This document shows positions 1 through 7,285 of a stretch of DNA of 64,000 bases, piece after piece; within the stretch, counting starts at the first letter, position 1; each line of letters starts with the position of its first letter. The stretch comes from Pseudomonadota bacterium (GTDB lineage: Bacteria > Desulfobacterota > Desulfovibrionia > Desulfovibrionales > Desulfovibrionaceae): assembly GCA_023433925.1 (NCBI GenBank), contig JAEYTO010000006.1:15832-79831 (forward strand). The letters are read 5' to 3'. Position numbers and translations under genes: made by a program. The notes below the pieces were generated by a model. It saw only the letters and a program-made list of their open reading frames with translations. It had not been told where the DNA came from and did not search any database.

Positions 1-1
1 C

Positions 2-271
2 GTGGCCATCGCCCGCTCGGTGGTCATCAATCCGCAGCTCATCCTGGCCGACGAGCCCACGGGCAACCTGGACCCGGCCCTGTCCACGCGGCTCATGGAC
101 GTCTTCAAGCAGTTCCACACCTTCGGCACGACCATCATCATGGCCACGCACAGCCCGGAGATCGTGCACTCCATGCCCGAAGCCAAGATCCTGCACCTGG
201 AGCAGGGCGCCATCGTGGGCTCGAGCTTCCCCATCGAGGAGGGCGAGGCCGTGCCCGAGGAGTGGCTGTGA
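2..271 (+). CDS. ftsE: cell-division ABC transporter ATPase FtsE, C-terminal part (cut by window edge)
   Basis: This is the C-terminal part of an ABC ATPase; its 5' end lies outside the window and the frame is open to the first bases. It shows the Walker B region LILADEPTGNLD followed by the switch histidine in MATHSPEIV. The stop codon overlaps the start of the next gene, which is clearly ftsX, so the ATPase is called FtsE. FtsEX sits in the inner membrane at the septum and controls peptidoglycan hydrolases during division. The assignment rests mainly on the neighbour, because the motifs alone would fit many LolD/FtsE-type ATPases. Confidence 0.85.
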   Translation: MAIARSVVINPQLILADEPTGNLDPALSTRLMDVFKQFHTFGTTIIMATHSPEIVHSMPEAKILHLEQGAIVGSSFPIEEGEAVPEEWL

Positions 272-1149
272 TGCGCACCCTGCTCCGCCTCGTCTGGCGC
301 GGCGTGGAAGACATGGCCCTGCATCCATGGGCGCAGATCCTGACCCTGGCCGCCGTGACCCTGGTGGCCTTCCTGTCCGGCCTGTTCCTGCTTTTTTTGC
401 ACAACCTGGAGATGCGCATCGCCGACACCCAAGGCCAGGTGGAGTTCCAAATCTACTGGCGCACCGACGCCGACCAGGCCCAGGTCGCCGTGCAATGGCG
501 GGAGCTGCGCAAGCTGGAGGGGCTGGAGTCCATGCGCACCTACACGCCCCAGGAGGCCCTGGAGCATCTGGCCTCGTCCCTGCACACCGGAGCGGGCGGC
601 CGTTTCCGCTGGATGCAGGACTCGGACAGCCCGCTGCCCGCCACGGCGCTGCTGCGCTTCAGGGTGCCGACCGGCCGGCCCGGCTGGTCCGAGGAGACCC
701 TGGGCAGGCTCAAGGCCCTGCCGGGGCTTGAGTCCGTGCACTTCAACCCCCTCCAGTACGAGATGGCCCGCACATGGAGCGCCATGAGCCACCGGCTCGT
801 GTGGCTGCTCGTGGGCTTCCTGGCCGTGGTGGCCGGCCTGTCCGTGGGCAACACCATCAAGCTGTCGCTCTACTCGCGCCGCGGCGAGATCGAGATCCTG
901 CACCTCGTCGGCGCGACCGAAGGCTACATCCGCCTGCCGCTCCTGGTGGCCGGCGCAATCCTGGGCGCGGTCGGCAGCTTCCTTGCCCTGGGCCTGCTCA
1001 AGCTCCTCCAGCTCACGGCCGACTCGCTGCTGAACATCCCGCCCCTGCTCATCGAGGTCCGCTTCCTACCCGAGGCCACGGCCCTATCGCTGGCGGCGGT
1101 GCTCACGGCGGTCTGCGTGCTGAGCAGCTGGGTGGCCGTCTCGCGCTGA
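271..1149 (+). CDS. ftsX: cell-division protein FtsX
   Basis: The protein is 292 residues long and is the permease-like partner of FtsE in the divisome. It has an N-terminal membrane segment at about residues 25-47, an extracytoplasmic domain up to about residue 165, then three more membrane helices, which is the FtsX four-helix layout. The ATG at 271 overlaps the ftsE stop in TGATG, indicating translational coupling, so this start is preferred over the in-frame GTG at 262. A loop with a GEIEILHLVGAT motif, typical of FtsX/MacB-type permeases, follows the second helix. Nothing unusual was seen. Confidence 0.93.
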   Translation: MRTLLRLVWRGVEDMALHPWAQILTLAAVTLVAFLSGLFLLFLHNLEMRIADTQGQVEFQIYWRTDADQAQVAVQWRELRKLEGLESMRTYTPQEALEHLASSLHTGAGGRFRWMQDSDSPLPATALLRFRVPTGRPGWSEETLGRLKALPGLESVHFNPLQYEMARTWSAMSHRLVWLLVGFLAVVAGLSVGNTIKLSLYSRRGEIEILHLVGATEGYIRLPLLVAGAILGAVGSFLALGLLKLLQLTADSLLNIPPLLIEVRFLPEATALSLAAVLTAVCVLSSWVAVSR

Positions 1150-1324
1150 ACCATCGGCGCTGCCTGTGCCGAACCTCGGCCGCAAGGTCGCCGCGTGTCT
1201 TTTCCCTTGACTGCGAGAGCGAAAAACCTGCAATACTGGGCTAATGGCAACAGAAGCACCGTCACGCGGCCATGGGCCGCATCGTGCTCCGCAGTAGCAG
1301 GCCTTTTCCGGGGAGACGAGCATC

Positions 1325-1783
1325 ATGACCGCCAGGGAACGCATCCTCATCGTGGACGACGATCCGTTCAGCCTGACCGCCTTCGAGGCCATCCTCGCCC
1401 CGCACTTCCGCGTCGAGACGGCCACGGGCGGCGCGCAGGCGCTGTCGCGACTGGACCCGTCACGGCCTTATGCGGTCATCATCTCCGACATGTACATGCC
1501 CGACATGGACGGCATCGACTTCCTCGCCAGGGCGAGCGTGCTGAGCCCCACCTCGGTCAAGATCATGCTCACGGGTCACGCCGACCTGGACGTGGCCATG
1601 GCCGCGGTGAACAGGAGCCACGTGTTCGGCTTCTTCAGCAAGACCTGCCATCCCGCGGCCCTGGTGGCCGCGGTGCGCAAGGCCCTGGTTCAGCACCGCC
1701 TGCTCGCCGCGCGCCACGGGCGGGCGCCCTCCAGGTCCGCGATCCTCAGCCAGGAGGAGGTCGATTTCCTCATCAAAGGCTGA
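1325..1783 (+). CDS. stand-alone response-regulator receiver protein
   Basis: This 152-residue protein is one receiver domain with a short tail and no output domain. The acidic pair lies in ILIVDDDPF, the phospho-acceptor Asp in IISDMYMPDMDG, the conserved Thr/Ser in LTGHAD and the Lys in FFSK, so it should be phosphorylatable. The stretch from LTGHADLDVAMAAVN onward resembles receivers of RpfG/HD-GYP regulators. The tail ends in LSQEEVDFLIKG. The next gene has the same architecture and a similar tail, so the two look like a tandem duplication. The start follows a GGGGAGACGAG stretch. The partner kinase is not in the window. Confidence 0.85.
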   Translation: MTARERILIVDDDPFSLTAFEAILAPHFRVETATGGAQALSRLDPSRPYAVIISDMYMPDMDGIDFLARASVLSPTSVKIMLTGHADLDVAMAAVNRSHVFGFFSKTCHPAALVAAVRKALVQHRLLAARHGRAPSRSAILSQEEVDFLIKG

Positions 1784-1909
1784 CGCTTCCAGCCCCGCCG
1801 GGCTTGCCCTTGAACCATGCATGATTAAACGGTACGAGACGTGCTCCGGCTCAGGCCGGCCAGGCCCAGGCCCGGAATCACCCGGGCCGGCTCAAGGCAG
1901 CGAGGCGAG

Positions 1910-2362
1910 ATGAACGAGCGAGTGCTCCTGGTGGACGACGACCCGGCCTTCCTCGCGGTCTATCAGGGCATCCTTTCCCAGCACTTCGAGGTGCAGACCG
2001 CCGAGAGCCCCGAGCGCGCCCTGGAGCTCGCGCGCGACCAGGGGCCGTTCGCGGTCATCATCTCGGACATGCACATGCCCGGCATGGACGGGCTGTCCTT
2101 CCTGGAGCGCGTGAGCGCCCTGAGCCCGCGCACGGTCAGGATCATGCTCACGGGCCTGCCCGACCTGGAGACGGCCATGGCCGCCGTGAACGTGGCCGGC
2201 GTGTTCGGCTACTTCAGCAAGGAGCGCGACTCCTCCGAGCTGGTGGAGAAGGTCCGCGCGGCCATCGCCGAGTACCGCCGCCGCGGCCGCCGAGAGGGAG
2301 CCGTCCCGGCCGCGGACGTCCTGACCAAGGAAGAGAAGGAGTTCTTCTTCAAGAAGGACTGA
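1910..2362 (+). CDS. stand-alone response-regulator receiver protein (tandem paralogue)
   Basis: This 150-residue receiver is a paralogue of the gene 126 bp upstream. It has LLVDDDPAF, the phospho-acceptor in IISDMHMPGMDG and FSKE at the usual Lys position. The C-terminal tail LTKEEKEFFFKKD matches the tail position of the upstream paralogue (LSQEEVDFLIKG) but is strongly basic at its end. The ATG at 1910 directly follows a GCGAGGCGAG stretch and begins at the receiver beta-1 strand; the frame is open further upstream, but that part has no domain. There is no DNA-binding or enzymatic output domain, so it probably acts by protein contact or as a phosphate sink. Confidence 0.83.
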   Translation: MNERVLLVDDDPAFLAVYQGILSQHFEVQTAESPERALELARDQGPFAVIISDMHMPGMDGLSFLERVSALSPRTVRIMLTGLPDLETAMAAVNVAGVFGYFSKERDSSELVEKVRAAIAEYRRRGRREGAVPAADVLTKEEKEFFFKKD

Positions 2363-2436
2363 AGGGCCAGGGCTGCACGCATGGAAGGCTCTTTCCTCGC
2401 GACAGCCAAGACCGCCGAAGTCAGCCGTCCATCATT

Positions 2437-2496
2437 ATAGAGCAGATTGACTTTGAGACGCTCGCTCCGGCATTGACGGCGCAAGTGAATTGCGCC
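2437..2496. repeat. dispersed repeat family A, short copy
   Basis: About 60 bp beginning TAGAGCAG and ending GCGCAAGTGAATTGCGCC match, with few differences, the sequence at 41229-41289. It lies between the second receiver gene and acs, whose 3' ends converge here. It is one end of the longer family A element found at 30602-30732 and 41229-41356; the central palindrome of that element is absent. Confidence 0.7.
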
Positions 2497-2522
2497 ACAG
2501 GACGCACGGCCCGCCCTTTCCC

Positions 2523-4442
2523 CTACTCCTCGTCCAGCGTGGACAAATCCCCCGGATCGATGCCCAGCTCCTGGGCGCGCAGCACGCGGCGCAGGATCTT
2601 GCCCGACTTGGTGCGCGGCAGGCTGTCCACGAAGGCCACGGACTTGAGGACCGCCACGGGGCCGAGCTCGCGGCGGACCAGGGCCTTGAGCTCGCGCACG
2701 AGCTCCTCGCCCTGCTCCGCGCCGTCGGCCAGAACCACGAAGGCCTTGGCCACCTCGCCCTTGATCTTGTCCGGCACGCCGATCACGGCCGCCTCGGCCA
2801 CGGACTTGTGCACGGCCAGGGCCGACTCGATCTCGGCCGTGCCGATGGTGTGGCCGGCGATGTTGATGGTCTCGTCGGCCCGGCCCTGGATCCAGTAATA
2901 GCCGTCCTCGTCCTTGCGGGCCACGTCGCCGGTCACGTACACGCCGGGAATCTTCTCCCAATAGTCGCGCGCGTAGCCCTGGGGATCGTTCCACAACGTC
3001 TGCAACATGCCCGGCCAGGGCCTGGTGAGCACGAGGAAGCCGCCCTTGCCCGGCGGCACGGGCCGGCCCTGGCGGTCGACCACCGCCGCCTCCACGCCCG
3101 GCAGGGGCTTGTTCACCGAGCCGGGCTTGAGCAGGGACACGGGCAGGGGCGAGAGCATGAACATGCCCGTCTCGGTCTGCCACCAGGTGTCCACGAGCGG
3201 GCACTCGCTCCGGCCGATGTGCTTGTGGAACCAGACCCAGGTCTCGGGGTTCAGGGGCTCGCCCACGCTGCCCAGGATGCGCAGGGAGGAGATGTCGTGC
3301 TGCCTGGGGAACTGGCTGCCGTAGCGCATGAGCATGCGGATGAGCGTGGGCGTGGTGTAGAAGGCGGTCACGCCGTAGCGGGCCACGATGGACCAGACGC
3401 GGTCGGCCTGCGGGTAGAGCGGGTGGCCCTCGTATATGAGCGTGGTGGTTCCGCACAAAAGCGGCGCGTAGACCACGTAGCTGTGGCCGGTGATCCAGCC
3501 CGCGTCCGCCGTGCACCAGAAGATGTCCGTGGGCTTGGTGTCGAAGACCCAGTTCATGGTCCTGGCCACGCCGACCATATAGCCGCCGTGGCTGTGCACG
3601 ATGCCCTTGGCCCGGCCCGAGGTGCCGGAGGTGTGCAGGAGGAAGAGCGGGTCCGTGGCCTCCATGACCTCGGTGGGCGTTTCCGGGGCCTCGGAGCGCA
3701 CGAGGTCCTCGTACCAGATGTCCCGGGCCGAGACCATGTCCACGTCCACGCCGGCCCGGTGCACCACGACCACCGTGTCCACGCAGTCCGTGCAGTCGCT
3801 TGTCAGGGCCTCGTCCACGATGGCCTTCTGGTTGATGACCCGCCCGTTGCGGTAGAAGCCGTCGGCCGTGACGACCACGCGGGCCTGGCTGTCGCAGATG
3901 CGGTCGCGCAGGGCCTTGGCCGAGAAGCCGCCGAAGACGTTCACGTGCACGGCGCCGATTTTGGCCGTGGCAAGCATGGCGATGAGCGTCTCGGGCAGCA
4001 GCGGCATGAAGATGACCACGCGGTCGCCCTTGCGCACGCCCAGGGAGCGCAGGGCGCCGGCGAAGCGGTTCACGGCGCGGTAGAGCTCGAAGTAGGTCAG
4101 CTTGCGGTTGTCGCCGGGCTCGCCCTCCCAGATGAGCGCGAGCTTGTTGCGGTTCACCGTGCGGATGTGCCTGTCCAGGGCATTGTAGACGATGTTGCAC
4201 TGCGCGCCGGGGAACCAGCGGTAGTGCGGCGGGTTGTCGTCGTCGAGCACGCGGTCCCATCTGCGGAACCACTCAAGCTCCAGGGCCGCCTCCTCCCAAT
4301 AAGCCAGCGGATCCTCCCGGGCCATACGATAGGCCCCGGCAAGCTCCTGCGGGTTCACGTTGGCCTCGATGACCGTCTGCGGCAGGGGGCGGAAGACCCG
4401 CACCTCGCTCAGCAGGACGTCCAGGGCGCCGGTATCGTCCAT
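2523..4442 (-). CDS. acs: acetyl-CoA synthetase (AMP-forming)
   Basis: At 639 residues this has the usual length of Acs, which activates acetate with ATP and CoA via acetyl-AMP in the cytoplasm. The P-loop-like TSGTSGRAKG is near residues 268-277, the family signature DTWWQTETG near 417, and the acetylation-site motif LPRTKSGKILRR near 615, where the Lys is the usual target of Pat-type regulation. A strong GGAGG lies just upstream of the ATG. The window shows no adjacent acetyltransferase or deacetylase. Propionate specificity cannot be excluded, but the motifs and length fit acetate best. It converges with the receiver genes. Confidence 0.94.
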   Translation of the reverse strand: MDDTGALDVLLSEVRVFRPLPQTVIEANVNPQELAGAYRMAREDPLAYWEEAALELEWFRRWDRVLDDDNPPHYRWFPGAQCNIVYNALDRHIRTVNRNKLALIWEGEPGDNRKLTYFELYRAVNRFAGALRSLGVRKGDRVVIFMPLLPETLIAMLATAKIGAVHVNVFGGFSAKALRDRICDSQARVVVTADGFYRNGRVINQKAIVDEALTSDCTDCVDTVVVVHRAGVDVDMVSARDIWYEDLVRSEAPETPTEVMEATDPLFLLHTSGTSGRAKGIVHSHGGYMVGVARTMNWVFDTKPTDIFWCTADAGWITGHSYVVYAPLLCGTTTLIYEGHPLYPQADRVWSIVARYGVTAFYTTPTLIRMLMRYGSQFPRQHDISSLRILGSVGEPLNPETWVWFHKHIGRSECPLVDTWWQTETGMFMLSPLPVSLLKPGSVNKPLPGVEAAVVDRQGRPVPPGKGGFLVLTRPWPGMLQTLWNDPQGYARDYWEKIPGVYVTGDVARKDEDGYYWIQGRADETINIAGHTIGTAEIESALAVHKSVAEAAVIGVPDKIKGEVAKAFVVLADGAEQGEELVRELKALVRRELGPVAVLKSVAFVDSLPRTKSGKILRRVLRAQELGIDPGDLSTLDEE

Positions 4443-4603
4443 GTGCTCCTCCTTCCTCCGCGGGCCGGCGGCACGCGGAAGAGGTCGCGATGCAGTGGGC
4501 GTTGGCCCGTGCGCGTTCTCATCAGGTCCATGCCTGTTTTACCGCGTCCGGACATCATGTTTTCGGCCAAAGGCGTCCGCCGCCTGGTGAGCGGTCGGCG
4601 GCC

Positions 4604-5473
4604 TCACAATCCCAGTATCCCCTTGAGCTCGCCGATGCGCCGGCGGCTCACGGGCAGCTCGATGCGCGTCTTGCCCGCGGTGCGCAGCATGAAGTTGGAG
4701 CCGGGCATGGAGGATATCTCCGTGACCATGTCCAGGTTGACCAGATACTTCCTGTGCACGCGGAAGAAGCGGTACGGCTTGAGGCGATCCTCGAGGTTCT
4801 TGAGCCGGTAGGAGGTCAGGTACTTCTGGCCCGCGGTGTGCACGTAGGAGTAATCCTCGTAGGCCTCCACGAAGACGATCTGGTCGAAGGGCAAAAGCAC
4901 CATCCGGCCGTCCTGGTTGATGGCCAGCTTCTCGATCTCCGGCGGCTTGCCGCGCTGGGAGTAATCCCAGGCCTGGCGCAGGGCCGAGATGAAGCGCTCC
5001 TCGTCCTCTTCGCCCATGGGCACCTGCACGAGGGCCTCCTCGCCCGCGCCCGGCCCGAGCTCACGCTCCAGGGCCGTCGGCCTGGGAGCCTCCATGAAGC
5101 CGGGGCGGAACTGGCGCAGGCGGTCCCCGGTGCGCGCCAGGCGCTCGCGGTTCGCGGGCCAGATGAGATAGTCCAGGGCTTCCAGCTCGAAGGCCTTGTA
5201 GGCTTTTGATTCGTCGGGCGCGATGAATACGAGGGCCGGCCGGGCCTTGCGGCCGGAGAGCATCTGGGCCAGCTCAAGACCGCTGACCTCGCCGGGCAGG
5301 TCCAGGCCCAGGAAAATGACTCCATAGGGGACGTGCTCCAGAAGCTCCATGGCTTCGTAAGCCGTGATGGCTTCGCCGAGAATGCGCACGAAATCCAAAT
5401 GGCTGAGTCCATCCCGCAGGCCGGCGCGGACCGCGGGATCCCCGTGCAGAAGAAGCGCCCGGAGTTTGTTCAT
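4604..5473 (-). CDS. LytTR-type transcriptional regulator with degenerate receiver domain
   Basis: The ATG at 5473 (MNKLRALLLHG) gives 289 residues; the frame stays open further upstream but adds no domain sequence. Residues 1-115 have the receiver fold pattern, yet the catalytic residues are lost: the acidic pair position reads HGD, the phospho-acceptor in FLGLDLPG is Gly, and the conserved Lys in DYLIWP is Trp. Residues about 190-287 form a LytTR DNA-binding domain, with VFVEAYEDYSYVHT and FFRVHRKYLVNL. It should therefore bind DNA without classical phosphorylation. No histidine kinase is adjacent. It is divergent from the Hdr-Mvh operon and is a candidate regulator of it; that role is inferred from position only. 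Confidence 0.85.
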   Translation of the reverse strand: MNKLRALLLHGDPAVRAGLRDGLSHLDFVRILGEAITAYEAMELLEHVPYGVIFLGLDLPGEVSGLELAQMLSGRKARPALVFIAPDESKAYKAFELEALDYLIWPANRERLARTGDRLRQFRPGFMEAPRPTALERELGPGAGEEALVQVPMGEEDEERFISALRQAWDYSQRGKPPEIEKLAINQDGRMVLLPFDQIVFVEAYEDYSYVHTAGQKYLTSYRLKNLEDRLKPYRFFRVHRKYLVNLDMVTEISSMPGSNFMLRTAGKTRIELPVSRRRIGELKGILGL

Positions 5474-5661
5474 GCCTGGTACCAAACCTTGAGTAAGCCC
5501 ATCAAGGCTGCGCAAGCAGCATTTATGTTGCTACTTGTGAAGAACTAAACTTAATGGGTCACGGGGGCAAGCTGGCAGATTGGGCATAAGCAATAGAATA
5601 TGCCTATGGGTGCCATAGCGATTCCATTGGACTTTGTTAAAAAAAGGATAAGCCCAAAAAA

Positions 5662-5690
5662 TTGACAACGAATTGCAACATCAATACATA
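5662..5690 (+). promoter_or_regulatory. candidate sigma70-type promoter of the Hdr-Mvh operon
   Basis: In the AT-rich 290-bp gap between the LytTR regulator and the hdr operon there is a perfect TTGACA at 5662-5667, a 17-nt spacer and TACATA at 5685-5690. The -10 match is weak, and a GATACT at 5699-5704 is an alternative. The first operon gene starts at 5763. Confidence 0.45.
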
Positions 5691-5762
5691 GTTTCATTGA
5701 TACTAAAAGCAGAAAAAGGGGTCCCGATAACTTGGCTTTAAACCTTTGGCAAGGGGGCTTGT

Positions 5763-7082
5763 ATGACTTTAGCGCCTAAACCGTTGCCGGACGCCATAAA
5801 GGAGCGCCTGGCGAAATTCGACCTGAACGCCTGCTTCACATGCGGGACGTGCTCCAGCGGGTGCCCGATCACCGGCACTCCGGGCATGGAAGACTGGGAT
5901 ACGCGCAAGGCCCTGCGCATGATCGCCTATGGAATGATCGACGAGGTCGTCGATTCCGACTGGCCCTGGGTCTGCACCGGTTGCGGCCGCTGCGCCTATG
6001 CCTGCCCGCAAGGCCTCGATATCGTTCCCATCTTCGGCTACATGAAGCACCTGCGCGAGCGCTCCAAGGTACCCGGCGTGCTCAACAAGGGCACCGAGCG
6101 GGTCATTGAGACCGGCAACAACATGGGTATCTCCAAGGAGGACTATCTGTCCTCCATGGCCGACCTGGGCGGCGAGATGGCCGAGGAAGAGTGCCCCGGC
6201 TTCTACGTGCCCGTGGACAAGGAAGGCGCCAACGTCCTGTTCTTCCCCAACTCCAAGGAAGTCTACGGCGACTTCGAGGACCAGAAGTGGTGGTGGAAGA
6301 TCTTCTACGCCGCCAAGGAGAACTGGACCATTCCGTCGGAGAACTGGGAGGCCGTGGACTGGGGCCTGTTCACCGGCAACTACGAGGCCACCAAGATCCT
6401 GGCCCAGCGCAAGATGGACCTGCACCGCAAGCTCAAGGTCGGCACCATGATCATGCCCGACTGCGGCGGCGGCTCCTACGGCTGCCGCACCGGCATGAAA
6501 TCCTGCCTTCTCGAGGACCCGAACAACACGGTCAGCTACCTCTACCTGTACGACTACCTCAAGAAGCTCATCGAGGAAGGCCGCATCAAGATCGACAAGA
6601 GCGTCAACGCCGGCAAGAAGTTCGTGTTCCACGACTCCTGCAAGCACGGCCGCGAGCTTGAGAGGCACTTCGGCAAGGCCTACTACGACGAGGCCCGCTG
6701 GATTCTCGACCAGTGCGTGGACGAGCGCGTGGAGTTCTACCCCAACCGCGGCAACAACTACTGCTGCGGCGCCGGCGGCGGCAACTGGCCCGGTCCCTAC
6801 GAGAAGCAATCCGCCTATCATGGCCGCTTCAAGGTCCAGCAGATCAAGGATTCCGGGGCGGATATCGTCGTGGTCGGCTGCTCCAACTGCCGCGACCAGA
6901 TCTCCCGCAGGTTGCCCAAGTTCTACAAGGACGAGTGCAATTACGAGGTCAAGTACATCTGGCAGCTCGTGGCCGAGAGCCTCGTGCTGGAGCCCTGGAC
7001 CGAGGCCGAGATCGAGAAGGCCCAGGCCGAGGCTGCCGCCCAGTGGGAGCGTCTCGGCATCGACCCGACTGGCGGCTACTAG
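5763..7082 (+). CDS. HdrD-like iron-sulfur protein (HdrC-HdrB fusion)
   Basis: This 439-residue protein joins an HdrC-like ferredoxin domain to an HdrB-like domain, as in HdrD. Two [4Fe-4S] motifs lie at Cys24/27/30/34 and Cys71/74/77/81. The C-terminal CCG domain is complete (NNYCCGAGGG near 335, VGCSNC near 375). The first CCG domain is degenerate: it reads VLFFPNS and VDWGLFTGNYEA where cysteines are expected, leaving only scattered cysteines. One non-cubane cluster is therefore likely. It heads the operon of HdrA and the Mvh hydrogenase and probably carries the disulfide-reducing site. The acceptor is unknown; DsrC-trisulfide or a thiol cofactor is possible by analogy with other sulfate reducers. 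An AAGGGGG ribosome site precedes the ATG. Confidence 0.85.
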   Translation: MTLAPKPLPDAIKERLAKFDLNACFTCGTCSSGCPITGTPGMEDWDTRKALRMIAYGMIDEVVDSDWPWVCTGCGRCAYACPQGLDIVPIFGYMKHLRERSKVPGVLNKGTERVIETGNNMGISKEDYLSSMADLGGEMAEEECPGFYVPVDKEGANVLFFPNSKEVYGDFEDQKWWWKIFYAAKENWTIPSENWEAVDWGLFTGNYEATKILAQRKMDLHRKLKVGTMIMPDCGGGSYGCRTGMKSCLLEDPNNTVSYLYLYDYLKKLIEEGRIKIDKSVNAGKKFVFHDSCKHGRELERHFGKAYYDEARWILDQCVDERVEFYPNRGNNYCCGAGGGNWPGPYEKQSAYHGRFKVQQIKDSGADIVVVGCSNCRDQISRRLPKFYKDECNYEVKYIWQLVAESLVLEPWTEAEIEKAQAEAAAQWERLGIDPTGGY

Positions 7083-7285
7083 GCCACGAAGGACATGAGA
7101 GGGGAATGCGCTCATGCCCTGGCGCCTGCCGGGCTAGCCGCGTGAGGCGAATCTCGCCCCAAGGAACGATGCGATGTGCGCCCTGCCCGACGGGGCGATG
7201 TTGGAAGCGAGCGGCGGCCGGGTGCGGCGCCGGAGAATTCCACCAATCCTACCTTTAACTAAACCTGCAAGGGAGGTTTAGGATT

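Noticed and set aside
2490..4811. Long plus-strand open frame opposite acs
   Set aside because: It lies across acs and part of the regulator, has low-complexity composition and no motif, while the minus strand encodes a full acetyl-CoA synthetase.
5735..5762. Sigma54-type promoter TGGCAAGGGGGCTTGT before the hdr operon
   Set aside because: The GG and GC elements are one base off the required spacing, and the stretch doubles as the ribosome site of the first gene.
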